A DNA stretch of 64,000 bases from Candidatus Chloroploca sp. Khr17 (GCF_004138165.1 NZ_RYFF01000012.1:1-64000), one strand, 5' to 3'; shown: positions 33,548-42,691, counted from the first letter of the stretch. Made by a program: numbers and translations. The notes: generated by a model not told the origin, from the sequence alone.

Positions 33548-34630
33548 CTAGCCCCGCGCACGCCGCCGCAGCTGGCGCGCAACCATCACCGCAAACAGAC
33601 TCCAGCCCAGCCAGGCAAAGATCCCCCGACTAAACCGGGCCGCTAGCATCCAGAGCAAAATTCCACTCCGCGCTGACGCAACCAGGCTCCGCTTCCCAAA
33701 AGGAACGCGGGCCTCGGCATCCCAATCAATCGTGGCAAGTCGCCCCATCAGCCCCCGTTGCGCACAACCTTCGAGCGAATAGATATAGATTGTATCGGTA
33801 TGGCGTGCCGCAAGCAAGAGATCACGTTCAAGCGCTTCCCACGAGAGCGGGGGCGGGGCGTCACCCGAACGCTCACGTCCCGACGTACCAGGCACCACAC
33901 CAACCGCAATGCTATCGGCAGCAGGGCCATAGCTTGCCACCAGCGCCCCTCCCAGGTCGTTACCAAGCGCATCAAGCGGCGCACTACTATAGCAGATCAG
34001 CACCTCAACATCGGCGGGCAGATCAACAATATCAAGCGCCCGCTGCGCCAGACTCGTCCCGGCGCGGCGATCGTCGGCGAGGATCGGCAATTGATAGGTA
34101 TGCACCTCGGCCCCATCATGGTGAATCCGAGCAATCAACTCGGTATAGGCCAGGCGTGCCGAAGCAAAGAGCACATTCTCACGGGCAAGCCAGGCGCGTC
34201 GCGTCAGATCACGCAAGCCCCAGCGATGAATATGATCGACCTCATTGCGCGGCGGCTCAATATCAAGCCCAATCGCCTGAAAATGCAACCCGTGCGTCAA
34301 CGCCCAGCCACGAAACGCTGTATACCGCTCGACCGCCTGCGGATAATTTTGCAGATGGAACCAAAACCCCTCATCAGGTGAGAGCAGCAACCACGCAATC
34401 GCAGGAATACGATGTTGATTCAACAAGCGCACCGCCGCTGCCGTCGGTTCATCAAAGTGACGCATCGCAACCGCCACACCATACCCATGCACCGACAACT
34501 CAGCCAGCAACAACTCATCGTGCAACAATGCCCACAACTCATCACGCTCAAGTTCGCAAAAAAAGATCAACTGTGGCCGCCCAAAGCCTGGACGCATTGC
34601 ATCAATCATCTGGGGGGTAGCATAGACCAT
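33548..34630 (-). CDS. Conserved hypothetical protein, TIM-barrel-like with C-terminal helix
   Basis: A 360-residue protein of no family I can name. Strand-helix alternation with acidic strand ends (LIFFCELERDEL, HFQAIGLDIEPPRNE, VEVLICYSSAPLDALG, DTIYIYSLEGCAQRG) resembles the layout of TIM-barrel hydrolases, with GLDIEPP and YSLEG as plausible acidic active-site strands. A hydrophobic helix (about 328-352) and basic RRRARG end the protein, so it may be tethered to the membrane by its C-terminus. The first ATG is used; upstream is repeat DNA. It stands alone, so context gives no hint. Confidence 0.55.
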   Translation of the reverse strand: MVYATPQMIDAMRPGFGRPQLIFFCELERDELWALLHDELLLAELSVHGYGVAVAMRHFDEPTAAAVRLLNQHRIPAIAWLLLSPDEGFWFHLQNYPQAVERYTAFRGWALTHGLHFQAIGLDIEPPRNEVDHIHRWGLRDLTRRAWLARENVLFASARLAYTELIARIHHDGAEVHTYQLPILADDRRAGTSLAQRALDIVDLPADVEVLICYSSAPLDALGNDLGGALVASYGPAADSIAVGVVPGTSGRERSGDAPPPLSWEALERDLLLAARHTDTIYIYSLEGCAQRGLMGRLATIDWDAEARVPFGKRSLVASARSGILLWMLAARFSRGIFAWLGWSLFAVMVARQLRRRARG

Positions 34631-34762
34631 GAGGCGGTACCCTTCACACGGGAAACTTCCCTAACACCCCTCCATTATACACCCCTCCTAGGCCGAGGCG
34701 ACCTTGAATCGGGCAGCCCCGTAGGGCCGAAGCACGCGCCTCACCCAGCCTGATCGGGCGAC

Positions 34763-34785
34763 AGCCCATACAGACGGGCTGTGGC
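34763..34785. repeat. Small hairpin in gene-free stretch 34631-35242
   Basis: acagccc and gggctgt form 7-bp arms. The surrounding 612 bp hold no gene, only this hairpin, an octamer array at 34889-34928 and a MITE-like copy at 35056-35180. Confidence 0.5.
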
Positions 34786-34888
34786 ACTGACAACGTCGCT
34801 TTCAGAACAAAGACGGGCGAGCCGCCCACGATTGGCACAGCCACTCGTCACACATATAGCGATGGCATCCCCAGGCACTCCCAACGCC

Positions 34889-34928
34889 CTTTGCATCTTT
34901 GCGCCTTTGCGCCTTTGCGCCTTTGCGT
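34889..34928. repeat. Octamer array CTTTGCGC, 5 units
   Basis: Five tandem units, ctttgcat, then three ctttgcgc, then ctttgcgt. It belongs to the same sequence class as the repeats at 4889 and 33342-33534. Confidence 0.85.
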
Positions 34929-35055
34929 CAAATCATCATCCATCTGGGGTTGCAACTTTAGCACCACCGCGCTATACTTGCCCAGACTCAAGGCTTATGC
35001 CCGTTACCGTTCTGAGTGGTGCATCGCATCCCGATACACTCAGTGGTCTGTCACA

Positions 35056-35180
35056 AAAGTTTCCCGGTAGCACCGCCGACCACGAATACTGATCACGAAG
35101 AAACGAAAAGGGGCGGTGCGGTGCGCTCTTCGTTTCTTCGTGGCCCCATTCGTGGTCGGCGAACGACCCCAGAAAACTTA
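35056..35180. mobile_element. MITE-like palindromic repeat, copy C
   Basis: The best-preserved copy. Arms 35075-35107 and 35129-35160 pair over GCCGACCACGAAT and CACGAAGAAACGAA. The outer ends are aagtttcccggtagc and gaacgaccccagaaaactt. It lies about 60 nt upstream of ychF. Confidence 0.85.
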
Positions 35181-35242
35181 GATTACAGACCGCTCAGTCT
35201 ATTTTCCTATTTCCCACTTTCCTATTCCCTTCACAGAAAACT

Positions 35243-36325
35243 ATGAAAATCGCAATTATTGGCTTGCCAAATAGTGGCAAAACAACCGTCTTCAATGCCT
35301 TAACGCGCGGAACAGCCGAGACAACGGCCTACGCCTCTGGCCAACTTGAACCAAATCTGGCCACTGTCAAAGTTCCTGATAACCGTCTCGCCGTGTTGAC
35401 TGCGATGTTCAAGCCCAAAAAGACGACCTTTGCCGATGTGCAGTATGTTGATGTCGCCGGCCTCAGTGGTTCGCGCCGCGAGGGCGAGGGCTTGCCTCCT
35501 GCGTTGCTCAACTACCTTGGCACCGCTGATGCGCTGCTGCACGTTGTGCGCACCTTTCAAGATAGCGCGGTGCCTCACCCCGAAGGCTCAGTTGACCTGA
35601 TGCGCGATCTGCAGGCCGTCGATCTCGAACTCGCGTTTGCCGATCTCGCAATTATCGAGCGCCGCTTGCAGCGCCTCAATGCCGAGATCACCAAAATGGC
35701 TGCCCGCGACAAGGAGCTACGCATCACCGAGCGCGAGTTGCTGCTGCGCTTGCAAGCTGGCCTTGAGGCTGAAGTACCGATTCGTGCCGCGCAGATGAGC
35801 GACGAAGAAGAGCGCCTCATCCGTGGCTATCAGTTCCTCACGGCCAAGCCCCTCTTGCTCGTGCCCAATCTCGGTGAAGATCAGTTGAGTGCGCCGCCCA
35901 CGGTCACCTATGCCCATCCGCGCAGTGCCGTTGTGCCGCTCTGTGGCAAGATTGAGGCCGAATTGGCCCAACTCGATGACGAAGATGCGCAGACCTTTAT
36001 GGAAGACCTGGGCATCACGACCCCTGCCCGCGAACTCGTCATTCAACAGAGTTACACGCTGCTTGGCCTAATCAGCTTTTTGACCACCGGCCCCGATGAG
36101 GTGCGCGCCTGGACGATCCGCCAGCAGACGCCAGCCGTCGAAGCTGCCGGCGCGATCCACTCCGATCTTCAGCGCGGTTTTATTCGCGCCGAAGTTGTCG
36201 CCTACGACGACCTCATCAAGGCTGGCTCGATGACCGAAGCCAAAAAGCAGGGTACCGTCCGCATGGAAGGCAAAACCTACATCGTGCAGGACGGCGATAT
36301 CTGCCATTTTCTCTTCAACGTCTGA
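35243..36325 (+). CDS. ychF: YchF/Obg family ATPase
   Basis: A translation-associated P-loop NTPase of 360 residues. The P-loop is GLPNSGKTT (7-15). DVAGLSGSRREGEGLP is switch II, with Leu in place of catalytic Gln as in other HAS-NTPases. The position of the GTP-specific NKxD reads VPNLGED, fitting the known preference of YchF for ATP. A helical hairpin insertion (about 130-200) and a C-terminal TGS domain (LISFLTTGPDEVRAW, ending GDICHFLFNV) complete the family layout. YchF binds ribosomes and influences oxidative stress responses. No Shine-Dalgarno sequence is visible. Confidence 0.95.
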   Translation: MKIAIIGLPNSGKTTVFNALTRGTAETTAYASGQLEPNLATVKVPDNRLAVLTAMFKPKKTTFADVQYVDVAGLSGSRREGEGLPPALLNYLGTADALLHVVRTFQDSAVPHPEGSVDLMRDLQAVDLELAFADLAIIERRLQRLNAEITKMAARDKELRITERELLLRLQAGLEAEVPIRAAQMSDEEERLIRGYQFLTAKPLLLVPNLGEDQLSAPPTVTYAHPRSAVVPLCGKIEAELAQLDDEDAQTFMEDLGITTPARELVIQQSYTLLGLISFLTTGPDEVRAWTIRQQTPAVEAAGAIHSDLQRGFIRAEVVAYDDLIKAGSMTEAKKQGTVRMEGKTYIVQDGDICHFLFNV

Positions 36326-36347
36326 TTCACTAAAGTTTTCTGGCATT

Positions 36348-36382
36348 CCTGGGTACGCGGGCGTCCCGCCCGCGTACCCAGG
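36348..36382. terminator. 16-bp hairpin between convergent genes
   Basis: Arms cctgggtacgcgggcg (36348-36363) and its exact complement (36367-36382) with loop TCC lie between the stops of ychF and rsmI. There is no T-run, so it may act as a two-sided transcript end or as a barrier to read-through. Confidence 0.75.
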
Positions 36383-37285
36383 CTACTCCCCAGCCCCAAG
36401 GCTCAGCCAGACCTCATACACTACACTCTTTTGCAGGCCCAGTTCGCGGGCAACCGCACGGGCCGCACTGCTCCCACTGAAGCCCTGGTCGCGTAGGAGG
36501 CGCAGCCGTCCGGCGATCTCGGCTTCCGTTGGCGGTTCGCCGGTATGGGTGCTCGCCTGGAGGCGGTTGCGGTCGCGTTTGTGTTCACCAGGGGGGCGTC
36601 CCTCGATCACGAGCGTGTATTCGCCCCGCGGACGCTGGGTGCTGAAATGGCTGATCAGGTCGCTCGCTGTGCCGCGCCGCAGATCTTCAAACCGCTTGGT
36701 CAGATCTTTCGCCACAACGATCGTCCGGTCACCAAAAACCGCCTGCATATCGGCCAGGCTGTCGAGCAATCGGTGCGGCGCTTCAAAGCAGATCAGGGTC
36801 ACCGTTAACTCAGCCATATCCGCAAAAAGCGTGCGCCGCTCGGCACTGCGCCGGGGCAAAAAACCAAGGAACGCAAAGCGTTGCGTCGCTAACCCCGAGG
36901 CAACCAGTGCCGCAATCGGCGCACTCGGCCCCGGAATGGGCACAATCGTGTAGCCGGCAGCCAGGCACGCCTGTACCAACTCAAAGCCCGGATCGGAAAT
37001 GGCCGGGGTTCCCGCATCAGAAATAAGCGCAACATTGCCCAGACTCAAGGCTTCAAGGATCGTCTCAAGCCGAGCCAGTTTGTTATGTTCGTGATACGAG
37101 ATGCAGGACGTGCTGATCTGATAATGATCGAGCAGGGTACGGCTATGCCGCGTATCTTCGGCAGCAATCAGGCGCACCTCACGCAAGATTCGCAAGGCCC
37201 TGAGCGTGATATCCTCAAGGTTGCCAATCGGCGTCGCCACCAGAAAGAGCGTTCCCCGCGCTCCGGGTAGAACTTCCTCGCTCAC
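36383..37285 (-). CDS. rsmI: 16S rRNA (cytidine1402-2'-O)-methyltransferase RsmI
   Basis: A SAM-dependent ribose methyltransferase of the tetrapyrrole-methylase fold, 300 residues. It acts on C1402 in the decoding centre of 16S rRNA. Diagnostic blocks are GTLFLVATPIGNLEDITLRAL, IAAEDTRHSRTLL, ALISDAGTPAISDPGFELV, IPGPSAPIAALVASGL and FLGFLPRR. A C-terminal helical domain (EAEIAGRLRLLRDQGFSGSSAARAVARELG) is present. The start is GTG at 37285, overlapping the SDR stop as GTGA; the 29 codons before it are part of the SDR gene. Co-translation with a sugar-nucleotide enzyme is unusual and probably incidental. Confidence 0.94.
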   Translation of the reverse strand: MSEEVLPGARGTLFLVATPIGNLEDITLRALRILREVRLIAAEDTRHSRTLLDHYQISTSCISYHEHNKLARLETILEALSLGNVALISDAGTPAISDPGFELVQACLAAGYTIVPIPGPSAPIAALVASGLATQRFAFLGFLPRRSAERRTLFADMAELTVTLICFEAPHRLLDSLADMQAVFGDRTIVVAKDLTKRFEDLRRGTASDLISHFSTQRPRGEYTLVIEGRPPGEHKRDRNRLQASTHTGEPPTEAEIAGRLRLLRDQGFSGSSAARAVARELGLQKSVVYEVWLSLGAGE

Positions 37286-38241
37286 CGCGCCAACTCCGTG
37301 CGCCAGTAGGCAAGCAATTCCTCGACAATTTCGACCATCCCAATGGTGGGTTGCCAACCCGTTGCCGCACACAGTTTGCCGTTATCACCACGCAGGATCG
37401 GTTCATCGCTCGGGCGCAGCCGCGCCGGGTCAACCTGCACCTCCACCGGAACCCGCCCGCGCTCTACGACCATCTGCACAATGTCGCCAATGCGCGTCGC
37501 CTGCCCCGAACAGAGATTATAGACTTCACCGGGTTGTCCATGCTCAAGCAACAGCCAGAGCGCACGGGCGACATCGCGGGTATGCGTAAAATCGCGGCGC
37601 GGCTCAAGATTGCCCACCCGCAGGATCGGCTCTTGCAGGCCAAGCTCAATCGCCGCCATTTGCCGACAGAAGGTCTGGATCGAACAACGGTCGCCCTGGC
37701 GCGGCCCAACATGATTGAACGAACGCGTGACCACCACGTGCAACCCAAAGTTGTCGTGGTATTGCAGCCCCGTCAACTCAGCCGCCACCTTGCTCACCCC
37801 ATACGGGCTACCAGGACGCATCGGGTGCGTCTCACCAATAGGGATAGCCTCGGGCGCTACCGTGCCATACTGGGCGCTCGTCCCCGCGATATGCACCCGC
37901 GCCGTGGGCACATGACGGCGCACTGCCTCGAGCAGATTGACCGTCCCCTCAACATTGACCCGCAACGTATGAATCGGTGCCTCCCACGAAGCACTGGGAT
38001 AACTCTGGGCAGCGAGGTGAAAGATGCGCGCGGGAGCAGCCTTGGCAATAGCACGATCGATGGCAAACGGATCCTCGATATCACCCTCGTGGATCGTCAC
38101 CCGCTCAAGCAGATGGGCAATAGGACGAGCATCGCTGCGCCAGCGCTTAAAAGCATGAACCTCAACTGCAGGGAGTGTCAGCAGATAATCGGCGAGGAAA
38201 CTCCCAACAGGACCAGTCAACCCGGTAAGCAAGACCCGCAT
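37282..38241 (-). CDS. Extended SDR: GDP-6-deoxy-mannose reductase / epimerase-dehydratase
   Basis: An NAD(P)-dependent extended short-chain dehydrogenase of 319 residues. The Rossmann motif is GLTGPVGSFLADYL (GxxGxxG), followed by FHLAAQSYPSASW, the catalytic Ser-Tyr-Lys set in AGTSAQYG and YGVSKVAAE, and substrate-domain FNHVGPRQGDRC and EPRRDFTHTRDVARAL. The RRDFTHTRD and FNHVGPRQ blocks are closest to GDP-4-keto-6-deoxy-D-mannose reductase and GDP-mannose 4,6-dehydratase relatives, so it may provide GDP-deoxysugars for the surface glycan. The start at 38241 gives the normal MRVLLTGLTG. The tRNA-Val terminator lies just upstream. Confidence 0.85.
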   Translation of the reverse strand: MRVLLTGLTGPVGSFLADYLLTLPAVEVHAFKRWRSDARPIAHLLERVTIHEGDIEDPFAIDRAIAKAAPARIFHLAAQSYPSASWEAPIHTLRVNVEGTVNLLEAVRRHVPTARVHIAGTSAQYGTVAPEAIPIGETHPMRPGSPYGVSKVAAELTGLQYHDNFGLHVVVTRSFNHVGPRQGDRCSIQTFCRQMAAIELGLQEPILRVGNLEPRRDFTHTRDVARALWLLLEHGQPGEVYNLCSGQATRIGDIVQMVVERGRVPVEVQVDPARLRPSDEPILRGDNGKLCAATGWQPTIGMVEIVEELLAYWRTELAR

Positions 38242-38283
38242 AGGTCGCCTCACTCGACAGCGGCACCCGTGCGTGCCAGGAAA

Positions 38284-38311
38284 CAAAAAGCCCGCCCCAT
38301 GTGGCGGTGCT
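38284..38311 (-). terminator. Terminator after tRNA-Val
   Basis: On the minus strand AGC-A-CCGCC and GGCGG-G-GCT pair around ACATGG and run into TTTTTG. It ends the tRNA-Val transcript before the SDR start. Confidence 0.75.
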
Positions 38312-38328
38312 TGCAAAAGAAAGAGCGT

Positions 38329-38405
38329 TGGTGGGTGATAGTGGATTTGAACCACTGACCTCCACGATGTCAACGTGGCGCTCTAACCAACTGAGCTAAT
38401 CACCC
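38329..38405 (-). tRNA. tRNA-Val (GAC)
   Basis: A full cloverleaf on the minus strand: acceptor GGGTGAT/ATCACCC, D-arm GCTC-AGTTGGTTA-GAGC, anticodon arm CCACG-TTGACAT-CGTGG, T-arm AGTGG-TTCAAAT-CCACT, discriminator A and an encoded CCA (38331-38329). Loop positions 34-36 read GAC, which pairs with the valine codon GUC. Confidence 0.95.
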
Positions 38406-38415
38406 AACGGGCTGT

Positions 38416-38445
38416 ATGCTACCATATCCATGCACAACCTGTCAA
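38416..38445 (-). promoter_or_regulatory. Promoter for tRNA-Val
   Basis: On the minus strand a consensus -35 TTGACA (38445-38440) is followed after 18 nt by TAGCAT (38421-38416), a weaker -10. Start would fall a few bases before the tRNA 5' end. Confidence 0.6.
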
Positions 38446-38473
38446 GCAGCGAGAGCGAGGATTCTGCACCTTC

Positions 38474-38546
38474 AAACATGCCAGGTGTGCGCCGGGACAC
38501 CGCTCCGTTCCCCCACGGATCGCGGCGGCGCACACCTGGCATGTTT
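38474..38546. repeat. 20-bp inverted repeat
   Basis: aaacatgccaggtgtgcgcc (38474-38493) and its exact complement (38527-38546) enclose 33 nt. It lies between tRNA-Val and the prkA promoter, next to the 65-bp duplicated repeats. Confidence 0.9.
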
Positions 38547-38561
38547 CCTCGGCGCGACGAA

Positions 38562-38626
38562 GGGCGCAGCAGCGCAATAGCCCACCCATCGGCAAACGGC
38601 GCCTGCCATCGCTGCTGCGCCCACGG
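38562..38626. repeat. 65-bp palindromic repeat, copy 1
   Basis: Identical to 38666-38730 over all 65 bp. Each copy starts GGGCGCAGCAGCG and closes with its complement CGCTGCTGCGCCC followed by ACGG, so each could fold into a 13-bp stem with a loop of about 35 nt. Confidence 0.93.
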
Positions 38627-38665
38627 CAGCAGCGCACACACCACCCACCCCCGCGACGGAAGTAG

Positions 38666-38730
38666 GGGCGCAGCAGCGCAATAGCCCACCCATCGGCAAA
38701 CGGCGCCTGCCATCGCTGCTGCGCCCACGG
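38666..38730. repeat. 65-bp palindromic repeat, copy 2
   Basis: Exact copy of 38562-38626 at 104-bp spacing. The 39 bp between copies contain a further partial unit (gcagcagcgcac). Confidence 0.93.
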
Positions 38731-38832
38731 GAGTTATAGTCGCACCTATGTTCAACAAGATGACGAGCCAATTGTCGCACAAATATTTCTGAATGTTGTG
38801 ACAAACCACGCAAGAAACAGCCCAAACTATCC

Positions 38833-38861
38833 TTGACGCGCCTCTAGCGCGTTGTTATAAT
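38833..38861 (+). promoter_or_regulatory. Strong housekeeping promoter for prkA operon
   Basis: TTGACG (38833-38838), a 17-nt spacer and TATAAT (38856-38861) form a near-perfect housekeeping sigma promoter. Initiation would be near 38868, giving a leader of about 320 nt before prkA. Confidence 0.75.
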
Positions 38862-38867
38862 GCTAAT

Positions 38868-39189
38868 ACCTGACCAATCAGGATCTCCTCTTTTTAGACT
38901 CCCAGAGATCGAAAGCTGTATAGCGATGTCGCACAGGGACTACGTAGACGTACTCCCTGCTACCCGCCACCACTGTACCCGCGAGATCGCTCAGCGCAGA
39001 TCGCATGCCCTGCACGTTAGCATAACTGCCCGCTGGCTCCACGAGGATCCGACGCCAGGCCGACGGCGTGCGCCATGAGTTTGCCCCAACGCTCTCCTCA
39101 GGCGGATGATCGTCTGGGTAACGACCGTTGCGGCACTCTCTACGCCTGGATTACAAGGGAACAAGGGCCTTGAGCAGGAGGAATAACCG
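38868..39189 (+). promoter_or_regulatory. Long 5' leader of prkA
   Basis: About 320 nt without a convincing gene between the predicted start and the prkA ATG. It opens with a small CCTGACCAATCAGG hairpin and contains several GC-rich palindromes (for example cgccaggccgacggcg near 39051). It ends in a strong AGGAGGA ribosome site (about 39176-39182). No known riboswitch class is recognised. Confidence 0.45.
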
Positions 39190-41277
39190 ATGACAACCGT
39201 GACCGGTAGCTCGCTGATGGAATTTCTTGGCGAAATCCAGGATCGCAAGCAGTTCCAACAACTGAATTGGCGTGGGAGCTTTGGCGAGTATCTGGATCTT
39301 GTCGCCCAGGAACCACGTGTAACCCGTAATGCGTTCCAACGCATCTACGATATGATTATGTCCTATGGCACCGAGGATTTTATTGATGCCAAAAAACGCT
39401 TGATTCGCTATCGGTTCTTCTCTGATGAAACCTTTGATGGCGATGATTCAATCTATGGCCTCGAGATTCCGTTGATGCGGCTGGTCAATTTCTTTAAGGG
39501 TGCCGCCAAAGGCTATGGAACCGAAAAGCGGGTGCTCTTGCTCCACGGCCCCGTCGGTTCATCCAAGTCAACCATCGTTCGCCGCATCAAGAAGGGCCTT
39601 GAACACTATTCCAAGACCGATGATGGTGTCCTCTTTACCTACGATTGGTACCTCGGGACGATCGAAGACCACGCGAGTTTCGATTTTCGCCAGGTGCCCG
39701 AGGCCGAGTGGGAAAAGTGCCCGATGCACGAGGAGCCCCTCCACCTCATTCCACTTGATCACCGCGAGGCCTTCCTCGCTCGGATGAATGAGGGCCGCCC
39801 AAGTGAGGAGCATGTCCGTATCTCGGGCGATCTCTGCCCCGTCTGTCGCTTTCATTTCCGTGAGTTGATGCGCCGCTATGATGGCGATTGGATCAAGGTT
39901 GTGCGCCATATCCGCGTGCGCCGCCTTGTCTTTAGCGAGCAGGATCGCGTTGGCATCGGCACCTTCCAACCCAAGGATGAGAAGAATCAGGACTCGACCG
40001 AGCTCACCGGCGATATCAATTATCGCAAAATCGCGCTCTATGGCTCCGATTCTGATCCCCGTGCGTTCAATTTCGACGGTGAGTTCAATATCGCCAACCG
40101 CGGCATTATCGAGTTCGTCGAGATGCTCAAGCTCGATGTGGCGTTTCTCTATGACCTGCTCGGTGCTTCGCAGGAACATCGCATTAAGTCCAAGAAGTTT
40201 GCCCAGACCGATATTGATGAGGTGATTATCGGCCATACCAATGAGCCCGAGTATCGCCGCCTCGAAAATAATGAGTTCATGGAGGCGCTCAAGGATCGCA
40301 CGGTGCGCATTGATATTCCCTATGTCACCCGCCTCCGCGATGAGGTGCGCATCTACGAGCGCGATTTCAATAAGAAGAAGGTGCGGGTTCATATCGCCCC
40401 CCATACGCTTGAAGTCGCCGCGATGTGGGCCGTGCTGACCCGCCTCGAAGAGCCGAAAAAGCCCAATCTGACGCTCTTGCAAAAGCTTAAGCTCTATAAC
40501 GGCAAGTCCCTCCCCGGTTTTACCGAGGATAATATCAAGGAGTTGCGCAAAGAGGCGATCCGTGAGGGCATGGAAGGCATTTCGGCCCGCTATATCCAGG
40601 ATAAAATCTCGAATGCGCTCGTGAGCAATCAGGAAGAGGGCTATATCAATCCCTTTATGGTAATTAATGAACTCGAGGGCGGACTCAAGAATCACGCCCT
40701 GATTAGCTCGGAAGATGACCGCAAGCACTATCGCGATCTGCTCGCTCTCGTCCGCGAAGAGTATACCGAAATCGTGAAGAATGAGGTGCAACGGGCGATC
40801 TCCGCCGACGAAGAGGCGATCAAACGGCTCTGTGGCAACTATATTGACAATATTAAGGCCTATACGCAGCGCGAAAAGGTGCGTAATCGCTATACCGGTC
40901 AGTATGAAGAGCCCGATGAGCGCCTGATGCGCAGTATCGAGGAGAAGATCGATATTCCCGATTCGCGCAAGGACGATTTCCGCCGCGAAATTATGAATTA
41001 TATCGGTGCCCTGGCGATCGAGGGCAAGACCTTCGATTATCGTACCAACGAGCGCCTCCATAAGGCCCTTGAACTCAAGCTCTTTGAGGATCAAAAGGAT
41101 AGTATCAAGCTTACGTCGCTTGTCTCACGGGTGATCGATAAAGATACGCAAGAGAAGATCGATGTCGTCAAGGCTCGCCTCGTGCGTGACTTTGGCTATA
41201 ATGACCAGAGTGCAACCGATGTCCTGAACTATGTGGCCTCGATTTTCGCCCGTGGCGATACCCGCGGAAACTATTAA
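39190..41277 (+). CDS. prkA: PrkA serine protein kinase / AAA+ protein
   Basis: A 695-residue cytosolic protein of the PrkA family, which combines an AAA+ ATPase core with a C-terminal kinase-like domain and, in other bacteria, acts in sporulation and nutrient stress with YeaH and SpoVR. The Walker A motif is GPVGSSKST (120-128). A Cys-rich loop with CPMH and CPVCRFHF may bind zinc. The sensor region includes [31 protein letters not shown] and [12 protein letters not shown]. The kinase-like part runs from about 440 to the end ([22 protein letters not shown]). It is somewhat longer than the roughly 630-650 of relatives. A perfect AGGAGGA precedes the ATG by 7 nt. Confidence 0.96.
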   Translation: MTTVTGSSLMEFLGEIQDRKQFQQLNWRGSFGEYLDLVAQEPRVTRNAFQRIYDMIMSYGTEDFIDAKKRLIRYRFFSDETFDGDDSIYGLEIPLMRLVNFFKGAAKGYGTEKRVLLLHGPVGSSKSTIVRRIKKGLEHYSKTDDGVLFTYDWYLGTIEDHASFDFRQVPEAEWEKCPMHEEPLHLIPLDHREAFLARMNEGRPSEEHVRISGDLCPVCRFHFRELMRRYDGDWIKVVRHIRVRRLVFSEQDRVGIGTFQPKDEKNQDSTELTGDINYRKIALYGSDSDPRAFNFDGEFNIANRGIIEFVEMLKLDVAFLYDLLGASQEHRIKSKKFAQTDIDEVIIGHTNEPEYRRLENNEFMEALKDRTVRIDIPYVTRLRDEVRIYERDFNKKKVRVHIAPHTLEVAAMWAVLTRLEEPKKPNLTLLQKLKLYNGKSLPGFTEDNIKELRKEAIREGMEGISARYIQDKISNALVSNQEEGYINPFMVINELEGGLKNHALISSEDDRKHYRDLLALVREEYTEIVKNEVQRAISADEEAIKRLCGNYIDNIKAYTQREKVRNRYTGQYEEPDERLMRSIEEKIDIPDSRKDDFRREIMNYIGALAIEGKTFDYRTNERLHKALELKLFEDQKDSIKLTSLVSRVIDKDTQEKIDVVKARLVRDFGYNDQSATDVLNYVASIFARGDTRGNY

Positions 41278-41295
41278 CGCAAGCTTAGTGAGGTG

Positions 41296-41499
41296 AGCGA
41301 GAGCAGTCCTAGACGACGTGTGTCTGAGGAGTGCCGGCTTTAGCCGGCTCATGAATATTCAATCGTCCATCGGGTCTATGGTCGTGCCGACTTCAGTCGG
41401 CTGAGCCGGAAGCCGACTGAAGTCGGCACGACCTGATGTAATTCTTAAAAGCCATAAGTCGGCCCTGCGGTCTATAACCCAGATAGGACTGCTCTCGCT
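41296..41499. repeat. Nested palindromic element between prkA and DUF444 gene
   Basis: A 204-bp unit with 16-bp perfect outer arms (41296-41311 agcgagagcagtccta; 41484-41499 its complement). Inside are a short gccggctttagccggc hairpin near 41335 and a perfect 22-bp hairpin with arms 41381-41402 and 41411-41432 around gagccgga. It could be a MITE or an mRNA processing or attenuation structure in the operon. No gene lies in 41278-41581 apart from a possible upstream start of the next one. Confidence 0.85.
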
Positions 41500-41581
41500 G
41501 AGCCAGCGTGCATATCGTGTCTCACGCATAGCAGGCAGAACAACCACTATGCTGGTCGTTCTGCCTCCCATCAGTACGCCT

Positions 41582-42691
41582 ATGTCAATGAAACGTGTTG
41601 ACCGTGACCTCGGACGTTTTCGTCAGATTGTCCGGGGGAAAATCAAGCAGGATCTGCGCAAGTATATGTCCCACGGCGAGATGATCGGCCGTCAGGGCAA
41701 GCGCTATGTCTCGATTCCTGTGCCCCAGATTGATTTGCCCCAGTTTCGCTATGGGGCCAAACAGGGCGGCGGGGTCGGCCAGGGTGAGGGCGATGTCGGC
41801 GATCCTATCGGGCAGGGCGATCCCCAGCAGGGCCAGGGTGAGGCCGGCTCTGAGCCTGGGCAGCACGTGCTCGAGGTCGATGTGCCGCTCGAGGAGCTCG
41901 CCGCAATCCTCGGCGAAGAGTTGCAGTTGCCCAATATTCAGCCCAAAGGCCAGAAGAATCTGATTAGCGAAAAGGATAAGTATAGCGGGATCCGCCGTAC
42001 TGGCCCTAATTCGCTGCGCCATTTCAAACGAACGTACCGCGAAGCCCTCCGCCGCCAGATCTCGTCTGGTGAGTATGATAGCGTTGATCCGATCGTGGTG
42101 CCGATCCGCGATGATATGCGCTATCGCTCGTGGAAAGAGGTGATGATCCCCGAAAGCAATGCGGTGATCATCTATATGATGGATGTCTCGGGCTCGATGG
42201 GCTCCGAACAGAAGGAACTTGTGCGCATTACGGCCTTCTGGATCGAAACGTGGCTCCGCTCACAGTATAAAGAGATCGATATTCGCTATATTGTCCACGA
42301 TGCCGCCGCAAAAGAGGTTGACCAGGAAACGTTCTACCATATCCGCGAGGGCGGTGGTACCAAGATTTCGTCAGCCTATAAGCTCTGTAATCGCTTGATC
42401 GATGAGCGCTATCCCGCCAATGAATGGAATATCTATCCCTTCCATTTCTCTGATGGCGATAACTGGGGCGGCGGCGATACCCGCGAGTGCGTTGAGTTGC
42501 TCAAGAAGGAGCTGCTGCCCAAGGCCAATCTCTTCTGCTATGGGCAGGTGCGGTCGCTCTATGGCTCTGGCCGCTTTGCCCACGATCTCGAAGAGTATCT
42601 GAGTAACGACGAGCGCATTGTGATCTCTGAAATTACTGAACGTGATGATGTCTACGATACAATTAAGGATTTTCTCGGTAAAGGCAAGTGA
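41582..42691 (+). CDS. yeaH: DUF444 / YeaH-YhbH family VWA protein
   Basis: A 369-residue partner of PrkA and SpoVR. The N-terminal third is basic and Gly/Gln-rich ([22 protein letters not shown]), with the family block [18 protein letters not shown] von Willebrand A domain follows, with the MIDAS metal site DVSGSMGS near residue 201, then [13 protein letters not shown] and [15 protein letters not shown]. The family is needed for stress-dependent PrkA signalling or spore-coat formation in other phyla. The start at 41582 gives [19 protein letters not shown], as in relatives; an ATG 11 codons upstream has no better ribosome site. It ends 23 nt before spoVR. Confidence 0.92.
   Translation: MSMKRVDRDLGRFRQIVRGKIKQDLRKYMSHGEMIGRQGKRYVSIPVPQIDLPQFRYGAKQGGGVGQGEGDVGDPIGQGDPQQGQGEAGSEPGQHVLEVDVPLEELAAILGEELQLPNIQPKGQKNLISEKDKYSGIRRTGPNSLRHFKRTYREALRRQISSGEYDSVDPIVVPIRDDMRYRSWKEVMIPESNAVIIYMMDVSGSMGSEQKELVRITAFWIETWLRSQYKEIDIRYIVHDAAAKEVDQETFYHIREGGGTKISSAYKLCNRLIDERYPANEWNIYPFHFSDGDNWGGGDTRECVELLKKELLPKANLFCYGQVRSLYGSGRFAHDLEEYLSNDERIVISEITERDDVYDTIKDFLGKGK

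Noticed and set aside
36326-36382. Riboswitch-like hairpin after ychF
   Set aside because: It lies between convergent stops and is a simple palindrome, better read as a transcript end.
38562-38730. CRISPR-like array
   Set aside because: Only two 65-bp units with an inner palindrome and no spacer series or cas genes. No CRISPR array was found in the window.
39568-41094. 508-residue open frame antisense to prkA
   Set aside because: It is the mirror of a well-conserved gene with high third-position GC and has no family resemblance.
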